A stretch of 64,000 nt of DNA from Atriophallophorus winterbourni (lineage: Eukaryota; Platyhelminthes; Trematoda; Plagiorchiida; Microphallidae). The notes beneath the pieces are model-generated. The model had not been told where the DNA came from and searched no databases. It was given only the letters and a program-made list of their open reading frames with translations. Every line of letters starts with the position of its first letter. The first letter of the stretch is position 1. This document shows positions 34,430 to 44,779 of the stretch, in pieces. A program made the translations under genes and the position numbers. The stretch lies in assembly GCA_013407085.1 (NCBI GenBank), contig JACCGJ010002638.1:1-64000 (forward strand), written 5' to 3'.

Positions 34430-36625
34430 TTTGTATCGTGTCTTTATTGCCATTTGACGCTGTCCTGGGTACCGATTCCCTAAATATTAGAAACACCATA
34501 GTTGACTTTGGCCAGGACTGCCTGTTGGTATATCTTTTGTGTATGCCAGCCTTTTAGATAAAATTGACGTGTTTGCACGGAAAAATGAGTTATTTGGACG
34601 AACTTTGGCCATACATCATTTGATTGGCACTTGAAGTGCTCATCCAATACGGCAAACCTGTAGACGTATGCTGGTTCCCACGCATAATAAACTCAAGGAT
34701 ATAATCAATGACATGCTAAATAATAACGAAATTGTTCCATCAAACTCCACTTATGTATTGGTTTCGAAGAAAAATGGTAACTTGGTTTTGTGTGTCAATT
34801 ATCGCAAACTTAAAGAGGTAACCAGAAACACTTTTATCCTTTACCTCAAATTGACAAAACAATCGATTCCTACCTGATGAAGCTTGGTTTACTACAATCG
34901 ATCTAGCATCCGGTTGCTGGCGATTAAAAATTGACCTAACCGATAGAGCATACAACCGCATTTTTGTCCGCGATGGTCTGTATGAGTCTACTACAATGCC
35001 ATCGGGCTTTTCCAGTGCTCCAGGTACATTCCAGAGACTAATGCATGAAAATCTTAAAGGGTATATTCTAGAGGAAAATGTAATATATTTGGATGACATA
35101 ATTATTTATGGCTCTATACTAGGTGAAAATTTATGTAGCTTGGAAATGTTTGGCAGCCGATTAAGAGAGTTCGGCCCGAAGCTATACCCTAAAAACGGTG
35201 AAATAACTTGGTAATGTAATATCTAACAAAAAGTTTTCAAGCGATCCAGACTAAATCGACTCTGTCAAGAACTGGCTCACACCCAGCAATCTTTATGAGC
35301 TATGTACTATATTTTTGTTGGCGTCTTATTACCGAAGATTTTTTCATAGTTTCACTCAAATCGCTAAACATCTGACTTCATTGACGGAGAAAGTGTGTAA
35401 TTTTTTTAGACTGGAACAATTTGATTCGGCGTTCATCCATCCCAGAAAAGCTTTGTACCATGCATTAACTCGTCATTGTCAGACTTGAGGTTCATTTTGA
35501 ACACAAATGCAAGTGAAGTAGCCATTGTTGTAAATAGGAAGAGACGGCAAACATAATGAGATTGCTTGAGGTAGTCGAGCTCTCAAGCAGAACGAGAAGA
35601 ACTATTGCAATAAAAGAAAAAAATGCTTGCATTCGTTTATTTTGCTAGACATTTTATACCTGACATCATTTGGCTAAGAATACTTGTACGAAGTGACCAC
35701 TGTTCTTTACACTTGTTGCAAAACCTTTGAAGACCCACAGGAGAGATCTCCAGATGGCAATAATCACTTCAAAATTACAACTTTCATTGTCAAGACAGAC
35801 CGGGTTCCAGGCATCGCGATGCTGGTTAATTATCGCCGTAAAATCGACTCTTCATTGTTATTGCCAATCCAGCTCCTCGCTTTATATCATTTTTCAGTCA
35901 TGTAGAGACATTTACTGGAGAGAAGTACATGCTACGGAGCAGATCACAACACTGTTTTACGAAAGTATTGAACACAGAGAGAACAGACGGAACATTCGTG
36001 AAATTTTCTGGCTGTAGTTAATAGGGATGTTGACTATGGTCGTTGTACTATAGTCTACGTATGGAAAATGGCGTTTTATACGTATACCGCGAACCGAAAC
36101 ATAATCAGTTACTAATCCAACCACAGATTTTTGTAACTTCGTTAATTTACTCATTGCACGAAACATTTGGTTATGTCGGGCGGAAGAAAATGATGCATGC
36201 GGCACGTCACCGCTACCGAAGGCCGAATCAATAGTAAGATATTCGAAACCTCTGTGTAATTAAATAAAGAATCCAGAAATCAATTTTGGAGCCACACTAC
36301 AAAGTAAACTCACAAGTTATCTTAAAGAACTGATTGAAATCGATGCACTGAGTCCACTTCCAGTAACATCACGTGAAAACCGATTAATTTTAGTGACTGT
36401 TTCATAAAATGGCGCGTGGCCGGAAACGTCGAACGAATTGATGCATCGACAACGGCCAAGGATTAGTTTTCAACTTGGGATGCTATTTAGGGATTCCCAA
36501 TTCAATTACACTCAGATCTTAAAAGCAACGTTGAACATATTTTTATGAAGGAATTGTGTCATATGTTGCAAATTAATAAGTCACAAACGACGGTCAATCA
36601 CCTTAAAACAACAGGTTGGTAAAAC
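34430..36625 (+). mobile_element. Ty3/Gypsy pol remnant: protease end, RT, RNase H, integrase
   Basis: In order on the plus strand: AVLGTDSL (end of the aspartic protease), NNNEIVPSNSTYVLVSKKNG and VNYRKLKEVT (RT start), IDLASGCWRLKIDLTDRA, MPSGFSSAPGTFQRLMHENL, YLDDIIIYG (RT catalytic box), LASYYRRF and LTEK (connection), HETFGYVGRKKMMHAARHRY (integrase zinc-binding region) and PLPVTSREN with PIQLHSDLKSN (integrase core, second catalytic Asp). Several stops and frameshifts; the first integrase Asp is lost. The clade resembles Boudicca/Gulliver. No LTR was seen. Confidence 0.85.
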
Positions 36626-37289
36626 GATGAAACGAAACGTTAAAATCATTTCTCAACACATTTGTTTCTTCCAGAAACACGAGGTATGTGGATACAACAC
36701 TCTCGCAAAGCCTATTTGCTTCCCGCACGTATGTTCATATATCTACAAAACAATAACCTTACTTTATGATCATGTGCAGGGAAATGAGACTACTCGCAGA
36801 TATGTTCTCTCCGCATCTGGGGGCCACATGGTGTTTATTCATGTGATTATGTGATCATTCAAGGAAGAACCAGTTTAAATTGAATGTCCTGGCGATAGAA
36901 AATTTGGTGAGTGGTGGCTTCATTTGTAGTTCTCTGTAAGATGGCACATAATTGACAAATTAGTTCGTGAGGTAATTTGGTATTAAAAAATTCATTCTCA
37001 TGCTGTTACAGAAATGGTGTGCTGCTTATGTTTATCAGATTTTTAACATGCTGAGCTCGTGCAAGCTGATCAGTAAACATAAGATCGGAACACATGCGCA
37101 ATCGTCTACCAAAAATTATCCAAGCCGGATATTACTGGCGTAATACGATAGGCCAAAAGGAACCAATTCAGCTTAATCTCCAAGCTTCCCCCATATTGTT
37201 TCAGAATACATGTTTTCTAATAATTATGCGAGGCCATTTGACGCAGAATAATATGATACAGCCGTAAGGAGATAAACTATTATTATCTC

Positions 37290-37560
37290 CAGGAACTACA
37301 TCACGGCCTTTCTGCATAATTGGGGGCCATTGTCCGTCACTTGAGTCTTTAGAAGTCCCAATGTAGCAAAACTAAAACGGAAGAGGTTAACGATGATCTC
37401 ATTAGTTATGCTGCTAACAATGTGGACGTCAAACCATTTGGAATGTGCATCAACAAGCACAACAAAGATATTTCTCTCTACCGGATAGCAATAATACACA
37501 TGCCCTCGCTACAAATGTTCATCTGTATTCGCTATGAACGTATTGGGCCCGATTTTTTTT
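37290..37560 (-). mobile_element. Gypsy integrase core remnant, opposite strand
   Basis: Minus-strand reading FVVLVDAHSKWFDVHIVSS and FRFSFATLGLLKTQVTDNGPQ holds the first two catalytic Asp positions (VDAHSKW, TDNGPQ). It differs from the integrase at 36.3-36.6 kb, so it comes from a second element. Confidence 0.8.
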
Positions 37561-37574
37561 CGTTAATACTGTTA

Positions 37575-38905
37575 AGATTCAAGATTCAAGAATTTATGGT
37601 ATAAAAAAGCTCGCAGCTGTACAACACACAACCACAGGATATTCGGATAGGACAATATATATATATTATATATATATAGAGATATATATATATAATATAT
37701 AATATATATAGATATATATATATATAATAGATATATATTAATAATTGAGTCATTAGGAAGATCGACAGTTTTGTAGTTACAAAAATGTCATGTATTGTCG
37801 CTGTATGATGAAAAAAAATTATTCGTTTGGAAAAAGATCATGTTATATAAACGGGATGTAGGGTGGAATTACTAAGCATAAATATTTCCAGTTTGTTCCT
37901 GAAAATCCTTTCACTAGATGATTGGACAACATCTGATGGTAGGGAGTTCCATAAGAAACAAACGCGCACCGAATAGAAGAACCGACGGGAGTTCCGGTGG
38001 GAATGTGGTATATCAAATGCCAATGGGTGAGTACGTGTGACATGGCTTGACCGGAGGCGAAATAGATGCCTCACAGGGTGTGCCTTTGAGTTCATTATTT
38101 TGTACGTAAGGATTAGATCAAATCTAACCCGTCTGCGAAGCAGTGTATCCAAATTAAGATGATCAAGTCGATTCTCATATGGTAGTTTGCGGAGGCAGCC
38201 AACCATTTTGGTTGCTCTGTGATAAATCCTCTCGAGCAGCTTGATGCCCTTTTGTAGCCACGTTGACCAAGCTTGCACTGAGTAATTCATCACCGGGTTA
38301 ATATACGTATTTATGAGCATGGGGAATGATTCACGGGAAAAATGTCCGAAAATCCGCCGAAGCATACCTAGCATGCGGCTAGCTCGGTTGTACACTGCTT
38401 CGCATTGCATGCTATTCTTATGACTTCCACTAATCCATACACCGAGGTCTTTTTCTTCGGTTGTCCATTCAAGTTAGTTAGATCCAAGGTTGTATGAGAA
38501 TGGGAAATCTTTGCCTATTTGCAACATTCTACACTTTCGAAAGTTGAATGGAAGTTTGGTTCGCTCCGACCAGCTGTTCAATACATCCAAATCGCTTTGT
38601 AAGCGCAAACAGTCCACGATTGACGTGATTCGCATCCAAACTTTACCATCATCCGCAAAGAGAACCATTTTGGCTGAGACAAGTTTCGGAAAGTCGTTGA
38701 TGTAGAGCAAAAAGAGAAGCGGACCAAGTACCGAACCTTGTGGGACACCGCTAGTGGCTTTGATTTCCCCAGACATCACACCATCGATACGTACAGTTAC
38801 CTTGCGATCAAGAAGGTAACTTCTCAGCCATGTAAGAAGGCACCCATTAATACCAACATCGTGCAGCTTGCTCAGGAGTATAGAATGGTCCACACGTTGT
38901 TGTTG
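37575..38905 (-). mobile_element. CR1 retrotransposon 3' half, well preserved
   Basis: One reading frame runs from VDHSILLSKLHDVGINGC (38,905) through [34 protein letters not shown] and NSWSERTKLPFNFRKC. A single TAA at 38,474-38,476 interrupts it, then it continues LEWTTEEKDLGVWI to the natural stop at 37,838. The FADD catalytic box is intact. The 3' end reads ACCATAAATTCTTGAATCTT plus tail near 37,575. An AT microsatellite lies inside the 3' UTR. One stop in about 350 codons suggests a young insertion. Confidence 0.88.
37650..37745. repeat. AT-rich microsatellite
   Basis: About 95 bases of TA and ATAG repeats within the 3' UTR of the CR1 copy. Confidence 0.95.
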
Positions 38906-39490
38906 TTCGCCTACTCCGGTCGATGTCGACCATGGATGTACATCACAATCGAATGAATTTTCATGTTTTACAGCTTTTTGAATGACTAAACAGTCCGATT
39001 CGGGAGGAACAATCTCTCCCGCAGCGCTGGCAACGATAGTCAGAACTCTGTTGTATTGTGTCAGTTGCACGCCGGCGGCGTGATCTGCGTTTAGCAGCGT
39101 ATCTGTTTCTCCCCGGCTTGCAGACGACGGTTTACACAATGACTCCAATGTGAGCGGCCAACAGCAAGTTCTTCCAAACTGGCCGGCTCAATGCCAAGAG
39201 CTTTCATATCTCTTTTGCAAACGTTTTGTACCACAAGTGTGGTCTGCCCGATGGTCAAATTCCTAATCGCAACTAACCATAAAGTAGATCTTTCGGAATA
39301 CGACCATTTCCCATTCTATAGACATGACCAAGCCACTGCAGGCGGCGCTGTCGCAATAGGGTGAACATGCACTGTAGACCAGCTTTTTAAAGCACTTCAA
39401 CGTTAGTCACTCTCTCCATCCACGATATATTCAAGATATGACGGATGCTTCGTAGATGGAAAGAATTCAGCTTCCGTTCGTGTTGACACG
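38905..39490 (-). mobile_element. RTE-like C-terminus followed by repeat X
   Basis: Minus-strand reading LLRQRRLQWLGHVYRMGNGR, PKDLLYG, TTLVVQNVCKRDMKALGIEP and LEELAVGRSHWSHCVNRR is the C-terminal region of an RTE-type reverse transcriptase. It is followed by the X repeat (38,905-39,020), and repeat X passes in frame into the CR1 copy at VDHSILL, producing an open frame of 224 codons (39,148-38,474). Confidence 0.78.
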
Positions 39491-39494
39491 TAAG

Positions 39495-40149
39495 ACAATG
39501 TGATACGTATTTTTTTCTTTTTCTTCAATATTCTCGTCGATTCTTGACCATCAGATATAGCTTTTAGCCAGAGATCTTTGCGGGGTGGGAATTATGTAGT
39601 ACTTTGCGTAGGGCTAATATAAAAACCGTATGTGCCAGGATCTACGGGCCTCTAAATATGAACCCGCCTCAAATCTCAATTCTGCCCAGCAATCAAAATA
39701 ATTTTTGAGTATATCAGTTGCTTTAAATGACAAACCTGTGATAGAATGCATTGCACCTGAGAACATACCCCGTCTTTTGCCATGTCGCCGCGTATTTACC
39801 TACTTGATGTTAGCGATCTTTCAAGATTTTTTAGCAGATTCACAATGTCAACCGGTACATCAATTAAGCTCGAGGCTGGTTATGAAGGATGTTGGCTCAA
39901 GAAGTCTGCTATAACATTGTTCCATCTGGAAACGTGTCTTAATCGATAGTTGCTCGATAAAAGCAAAACGGCCCAGATTTGAAATGCGAGGTGACAAGAC
40001 CAGGTCAATTCCCCTGTTTTCTTAAGTAAGGTAAATAGTAGTCAATGATCAGTCATCGTGTAAAAGTAAAAAGTAAAGTAAAAGAGTAAAGGGCAAGATT
40101 TTCATTATATATTTGCGAGAAAGGCAGTAAAACAATGCAACAATGGGTC
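39495..40149. other. Unassigned interval between two retrotransposons
   Basis: No gene recognised. Short AGTAAA-rich patch near 40,060-40,095. Confidence 0.4.
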
Positions 40150-40154
40150 ATGTA

Positions 40155-40180
40155 ACAGGTTCAGGTTCAGGTTCAGGTTG
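40155..40180 (-). repeat. CR1 3' tail, CCTGAA hexamer repeat
   Basis: Four tandem hexamers on the minus strand mark the 3' end of the element. Confidence 0.8.
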
Positions 40181-40329
40181 CACAGGACGATAAGTGGCTA
40201 GGTCGCCAATCGAGCGTCCATATTTCTTTCGGTGGTATGCCAAAAAGAGCGCCCACCACTCCAAACAAAATAGTTCACAGATTTCTTCTGGTAGGATGGT
40301 TATCTGGAATGTAGAGCAAAAACTCCCCT

Positions 40330-40352
40330 CACCAAAGGTGAGGAGACATTAG
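40330..40352 (-). other. Stem-loop in the CR1 3' UTR
   Basis: CTCCCCTCACC, AAA, GGTGAGGAG: nine to ten pairs with a tight loop. Its position between stop codon and tail fits the 3' hairpin that reverse transcriptases of this group recognise. Confidence 0.65.
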
Positions 40353-40392
40353 TGCATTTCAAAGACCAGGTAAATACAATATCATTATTCAA

Positions 40393-43208
40393 TTAGAGGC
40401 ACAATGCAGGAAATAGTGAGCTCCATACGGCATCAAGTCTATTCTTGAAACACATTACAGAGTTAGAGTTCACGACATCTTCAGGTGGGCAGTTCCAGTA
40501 GCTTACTACTCTTTCACAGTAGGAGAGCTTACGAGCATTAGACCTGGCATGTTGTTTGGCCAGTTTCAGAGGGTGACCTCGAGTACCCACATTGAGTGCG
40601 AGAACATACATTTCACCTGGGTGAACAGTACTAAAACCGGCCATGATCTTGAAGGTTTCTATCAGGTCCCCACGCAGCCGCCTTCTTTTCAGTGAAAAAA
40701 GCCCTAGACTTAATAGTCTTTGCTCATAAGATCTACCTGATTGCCCTTCGATCATACGAGTAGCAAGGCGCTGAACACCCTCAAGCCTTGCAATATCCTT
40801 TTCAAGATAAGTGACCAAGCTTGAATGCAGTACTCGAGATGAGGTCTAACGACAGCCTTGTATATCGGTATGAAAACCTCCGGGGACCTGCAGGATAAAA
40901 CTGATCGAAGGCGAAACAGCGCGCTCCTAGCACGATGTGCAGCAGCTGCACATTGATCAGCCCATTTGAAGTCCGCAGAAATCTCTATACCTAAGTCGCG
41001 TACTCTCGGCACCCCAGTTATCACAATTGTACCATCTGGGCCAGCTACCGCCAGCTTCTTGCCGACTTTCGACAAGAGATAGCTTTTTGAGAAGTTAACT
41101 GGTAGATCTCATGTAACAGACCACTTGATAACCTTTTCAGTATCGTCAATAAAATCACGTTCGTTCGGTGATCCAATAAACTTGACATCATCCGCAAAAA
41201 TGTAGCAGGGACACTTAAGCGCCGCTGCCAAGTCATCGATGAAGATAAGGAAAAGTAGCGGCCCGAGTACTGATCCCTGCGGTACTCCACTCGTAACCCT
41301 TACTTTCGGTGAGTACGTACTACCCACCCTGACACGAAAGTACCTGTTGCTTAAGAAGCCTACTATCCAGTTCCTTAGAGGACCAGCGATACCCATATAG
41401 CCTAGTTTGGTAGCGAGCAGTCTATGGTTCACTGAGTCGAAAGCCTTGCAGAAGTCCAAGTAGAAAACCTCAACCTGTTGGCCCTTATCCAATTTTCTGG
41501 TGACCTCGTTTAGAAAGCCCAAGAGGTTTGTTAGGCACGACTTTCCTTTAAGGAAGCCATGTTGAGCAGAGTCCAGCAACTTAAACTCAACTAAGTGCCT
41601 GCAGATCCGATCTCTGATCAGCCTCTCTAAGATCTTACACAGAATGACAGTAAGGCTTACCGGTCTATAGTTACAGACAGATGAACGACTGCCGCTTTTG
41701 TGTATCGGGATAACATCGGCTAGCTTCCAATCACTCGGAATAACTCCATGCACCAGCGATGCGTTAAAAAGACGACCCACGCTCTCAGCTAGTACGGGCG
41801 CCAAGTTTCTAATAAACTGAGGGTGAATACCGTCTGGGCCTGCAGACTTATGTAGGTTAGTTGCTGCAAGCTGAAGTCTAATCTCCTCATTAGTGAAAAA
41901 TAGTCCCTCGAGTGCAGCAATGCCATCCGATTTTACAGAGACTGGTGTGATAGGCGGGTCTATTTGGCGGTCAATTCTCTGGACTGACTGAAAGTGTTTG
42001 AGAAACGCTAAAGCCTTTTCGACATCTGAAACTATATGGGGTCCGTTATCCTGTTGCAGGTTACCGATCCACTCGCGCGTTTTGCCTTTAGATTGGGCAT
42101 AGCTATAGTAACGCTTTGGGCACTGCTTGATATTGCGTGCCAACCGTGTTTCAAATTCACGTTTCGCTTTGCGTTGAATAGCTACAGCCTTATTCCTCAC
42201 TGTCTTATACTGTATCCAGGACCGTTGTGTCTGTGAAGTCTTATAGCTTTTCCAGGCACGATCCCTGAATTTAATCACCCGACGCATCGCAGGTGTGAAC
42301 CACATTGGCTTGTTGCGCCGCTTGACAGGAACCAACGGAGCAAACTTATCTTGCAAGCTCGAGAGACAGCAATGCAGAAGCTGCCAATTAGCAGCGACAT
42401 CGTCACCTGTGTATTGCGACAAGATCGTTTTAGCTTCTTCTATTACAAGATCCCAATCTACACAGTTGAAATCGCGCCTCAGTTTAGGAGGAGGTTTGTT
42501 ATACCTGAGTATTAGCTGAAAGCTGATCATAATATGATCCCTCTTCCCTAGCGGAGGGAGGTATTCTACCTTTTGTACCATTTCACCACTCGAAGAGACT
42601 ACAAGATCCAGTAACGAAGGTAAGCAACCCTGTCGAAACCTTGTTGGCTCAATGACATGCTGGCTCATAGCATGCGTGTGAATCCATTCAGTAAAGTCTT
42701 CAGACAATTAATCGGTGGAACACTGAGTCGACCATGATATGAGGGGTAAACTGAAATCACCCACTTTGAGAACCTGGGACCCCTCGGAGCGCAATAAACT
42801 GAGATTTTCAAGCAGATTATGCAAATCCTGCAATTTAGCTTGAGGACTCATATAAACGCACGCTATTACCATTGATTGCTTATATGAGTGGATGACGCAG
42901 GAGCATAGTTGAACGTTGTGCGTGCTAAGCCGAACGCTCGATTCTGTAGTTCGAAAACCAAGCCCAAGAAAAATGGCAACCCCGCCACCATTTGTTTCAC
43001 TAGGTCTATCGCATCTGACTACAGAATATCTGTTACTTATCATCTCGGGGATAGAATCAGTTTCTGATAGCCAGGTTTCCGTCAGTGCTATTGCATGTGG
43101 CCGGAGCTCATGTGCCAGGATAGAAAGTTCGGACCACTTATTTCGGATACTACATGAATTTCCGTATAGCACTGTGGCGACGGGACCCAGCAAAACATTT
43201 TGACTCAT
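40393..43208 (-). pseudogene. CR1 ORF2: endonuclease and reverse transcriptase, three breaks
   Basis: The endonuclease part (43,208-42,711) shows YGNSCSIRNKWSEL, TETWL, GGGVAIFL and KVGDFSLPL. A TAA at 42,708-42,710 interrupts it. The frame resumes LSEDFTEWIHTH, then [102 protein letters not shown] and FADDVKFI. A TGA at 41,109-41,111 (a Trp is likely there) interrupts again. A one-base loss near 40,810 shifts the frame before YLEKDIARLEGVQRLATRMI and the C-terminus. The catalytic FADD is intact. It nicks DNA and reverse-transcribes element RNA when functional. Confidence 0.9.
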
Positions 43209-44470
43209 TCCTGCTTGTTCCTCGGGCGTAGTACCCGAGGAGACAGCACGTTTTTTGGCGTGCTATTCAGGATGGATGAATAAACCTCTACCTCTTGAAG
43301 TACCGTTGTATTCTGAAGGTTACTAACCATCAGCTGCGGAATTGCGGGGTAAGTACTATGAACGACGTTCAGATCCAAAGAACCCTCCGTAGTTTCTGCA
43401 TCTGATACTGCCATATCTTTTTCCGAAGGACATTGCATGCTGCCACGCGGCATTTCATGCCAAAGATCACTCTTCTTTGGGGATCCTTTGTTGTCGTCGG
43501 GCACAACAACGTGTTTACCTTTGGTGATTCTGTCCAGGCTATTATAACCTGCTAGGAATTTATCACGATCGTTCTGTGAGATAAATTCAACTAAGAGAGG
43601 CCTTGGACTTATGCCTGTCGCACCTTTGGTGCCCTTCCACACTCCTACACGATGAACGCGCCTTATCGCTGTGTCTGGACGCATTTCAGCATTTCGGAGC
43701 AGATTTCTTATGCACGTCCGGTCCAGTGATCTACGTGCTTTAGCCTCGCGTATGTAGGGTTCATCCTGATTCAGCACCAGGACATTACGAGATTTGTCTC
43801 GAATCCCTAAACGCGCTGATTTAATCATTTCAATGTCACTGGAGACTTTCTCGAGGCTAGAAACGACAGCAGCAAGTAGGTTTGAATGAGAGGAAGGAAG
43901 CCCACTGGTATTCAAAATCTGTTTCGATTTAGCCTTACTTCGACCTTTACGATGCTTCGAAGGCGAGGAAGGCGAACCCTCTGCCGTGATAGTAGCAGCT
44001 ACAGCTTGAGTCGACGCACTATCCACTATGTTGCTGTTTCGAGGCTTTTTGGAACGAGAATTTTTTCTCGTAATAACAATCGAATCAGCCTTAACCGACG
44101 GAATATCTTCTTTGGTGCTATCGCGTGGCTTTTTAGGACGAGAAGATTTAGTCCCCGTAAGATTCGATTTGTTGGTCCTCGTTGTGCTCTCCCTCACAAC
44201 TTCAGCATAAGATTTTTTTCGGTTAGGTTGGTTTGGAGTGACAGGTTGCCGGGGAGAAGCGATTTTGGGTTTTTCTGAAAATGCCTTTTTCGCGGCCCAT
44301 TGGCACTCGCTGCACATCCATTGAAGCCAACGCTGCGCTACATACACCTTATAATGCTCGGGATGTATTCCCGAACATTTCGGATGAGCCCATCTCTTGC
44401 AAGTATGGCACTCAATACCCTTAGATACCTTTCGGTGACATGAATTTTTCAAGCAACTAGCATTAATCAT
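43205..44470 (-). CDS. CR1 ORF1 protein (zinc finger, RNA-binding role)
   Basis: 421 residues, intact. The N-terminus has a PHD-like zinc finger: Cys at 5 and 10, GIECHTCKRWAHPKCSGI at about 18-35, and WMCSECQW near 51-58. A basic Ser/Lys-rich middle (about 65-190) follows, then a region around 215-320 with NVLVLNQDEPYIREAKARRS and PRPLLVEFISQNDRDKFL that resembles the esterase-free RRM-like ORF1 part of CR1 elements. ORF1 proteins bind element RNA in the ribonucleoprotein. Start chosen at MINASCLKNSC. Confidence 0.85.
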   Translation of the reverse strand: MINASCLKNSCHRKVSKGIECHTCKRWAHPKCSGIHPEHYKVYVAQRWLQWMCSECQWAAKKAFSEKPKIASPRQPVTPNQPNRKKSYAEVVRESTTRTNKSNLTGTKSSRPKKPRDSTKEDIPSVKADSIVITRKNSRSKKPRNSNIVDSASTQAVAATITAEGSPSSPSKHRKGRSKAKSKQILNTSGLPSSHSNLLAAVVSSLEKVSSDIEMIKSARLGIRDKSRNVLVLNQDEPYIREAKARRSLDRTCIRNLLRNAEMRPDTAIRRVHRVGVWKGTKGATGISPRPLLVEFISQNDRDKFLAGYNSLDRITKGKHVVVPDDNKGSPKKSDLWHEMPRGSMQCPSEKDMAVSDAETTEGSLDLNVVHSTYPAIPQLMVSNLQNTTVLQEVEVYSSILNSTPKNVLSPRVLRPRNKQE

Positions 44471-44779
44471 TGTGTAATCAGTAATGGAGTAGTGAGCCAG
44501 AAAATAATTTCAGAGAGCGTAATGGAAAGCACGTCACACAACAAGACTCTGTGTTCCAATATGTGGAACTTGCTAATTGTATCGACCAACGGACTTCGCC
44601 GTCGTTCTGAAAGAGGAAATGAGAACAGTTTAAGTTGACAAAAATCTGTCTTGGCACTACATACAGCCATATATCGTTGGAACATAACGGAACCTGGCTG
44701 ACAACTCCGACCCATTTACGATGCAGAGCTATTCATCTCCGATTTACCTGCCTACTCAGAGTGATCTAATTGGCTTCTC

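Larger units (their letters stand above)
40150..44500 (-). mobile_element. Near-complete CR1 retrotransposon with two ORFs
   Basis: ORF1 at 44,470-43,205 and ORF2 at 43,208-40,393, whose start overlaps the end of ORF1 by a few bases. ORF2 has an endonuclease, reverse transcriptase and C-terminal domain and carries only three inactivating changes that I can see. The 3' UTR (40,392-40,150) has a strong hairpin at 40,330-40,352 and ends in tandem CCTGAA hexamers. The 5' UTR may extend upstream to about 44,760, next to the following element. The best-preserved mobile element in the window. Confidence 0.9.

Noticed and set aside
40140..40185. Short GGTTCA tandem run considered as a CRISPR-like or satellite array
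   Set aside because: No spacers. It sits exactly at the 3' end of the minus-strand CR1 and reads as its hexamer tail.
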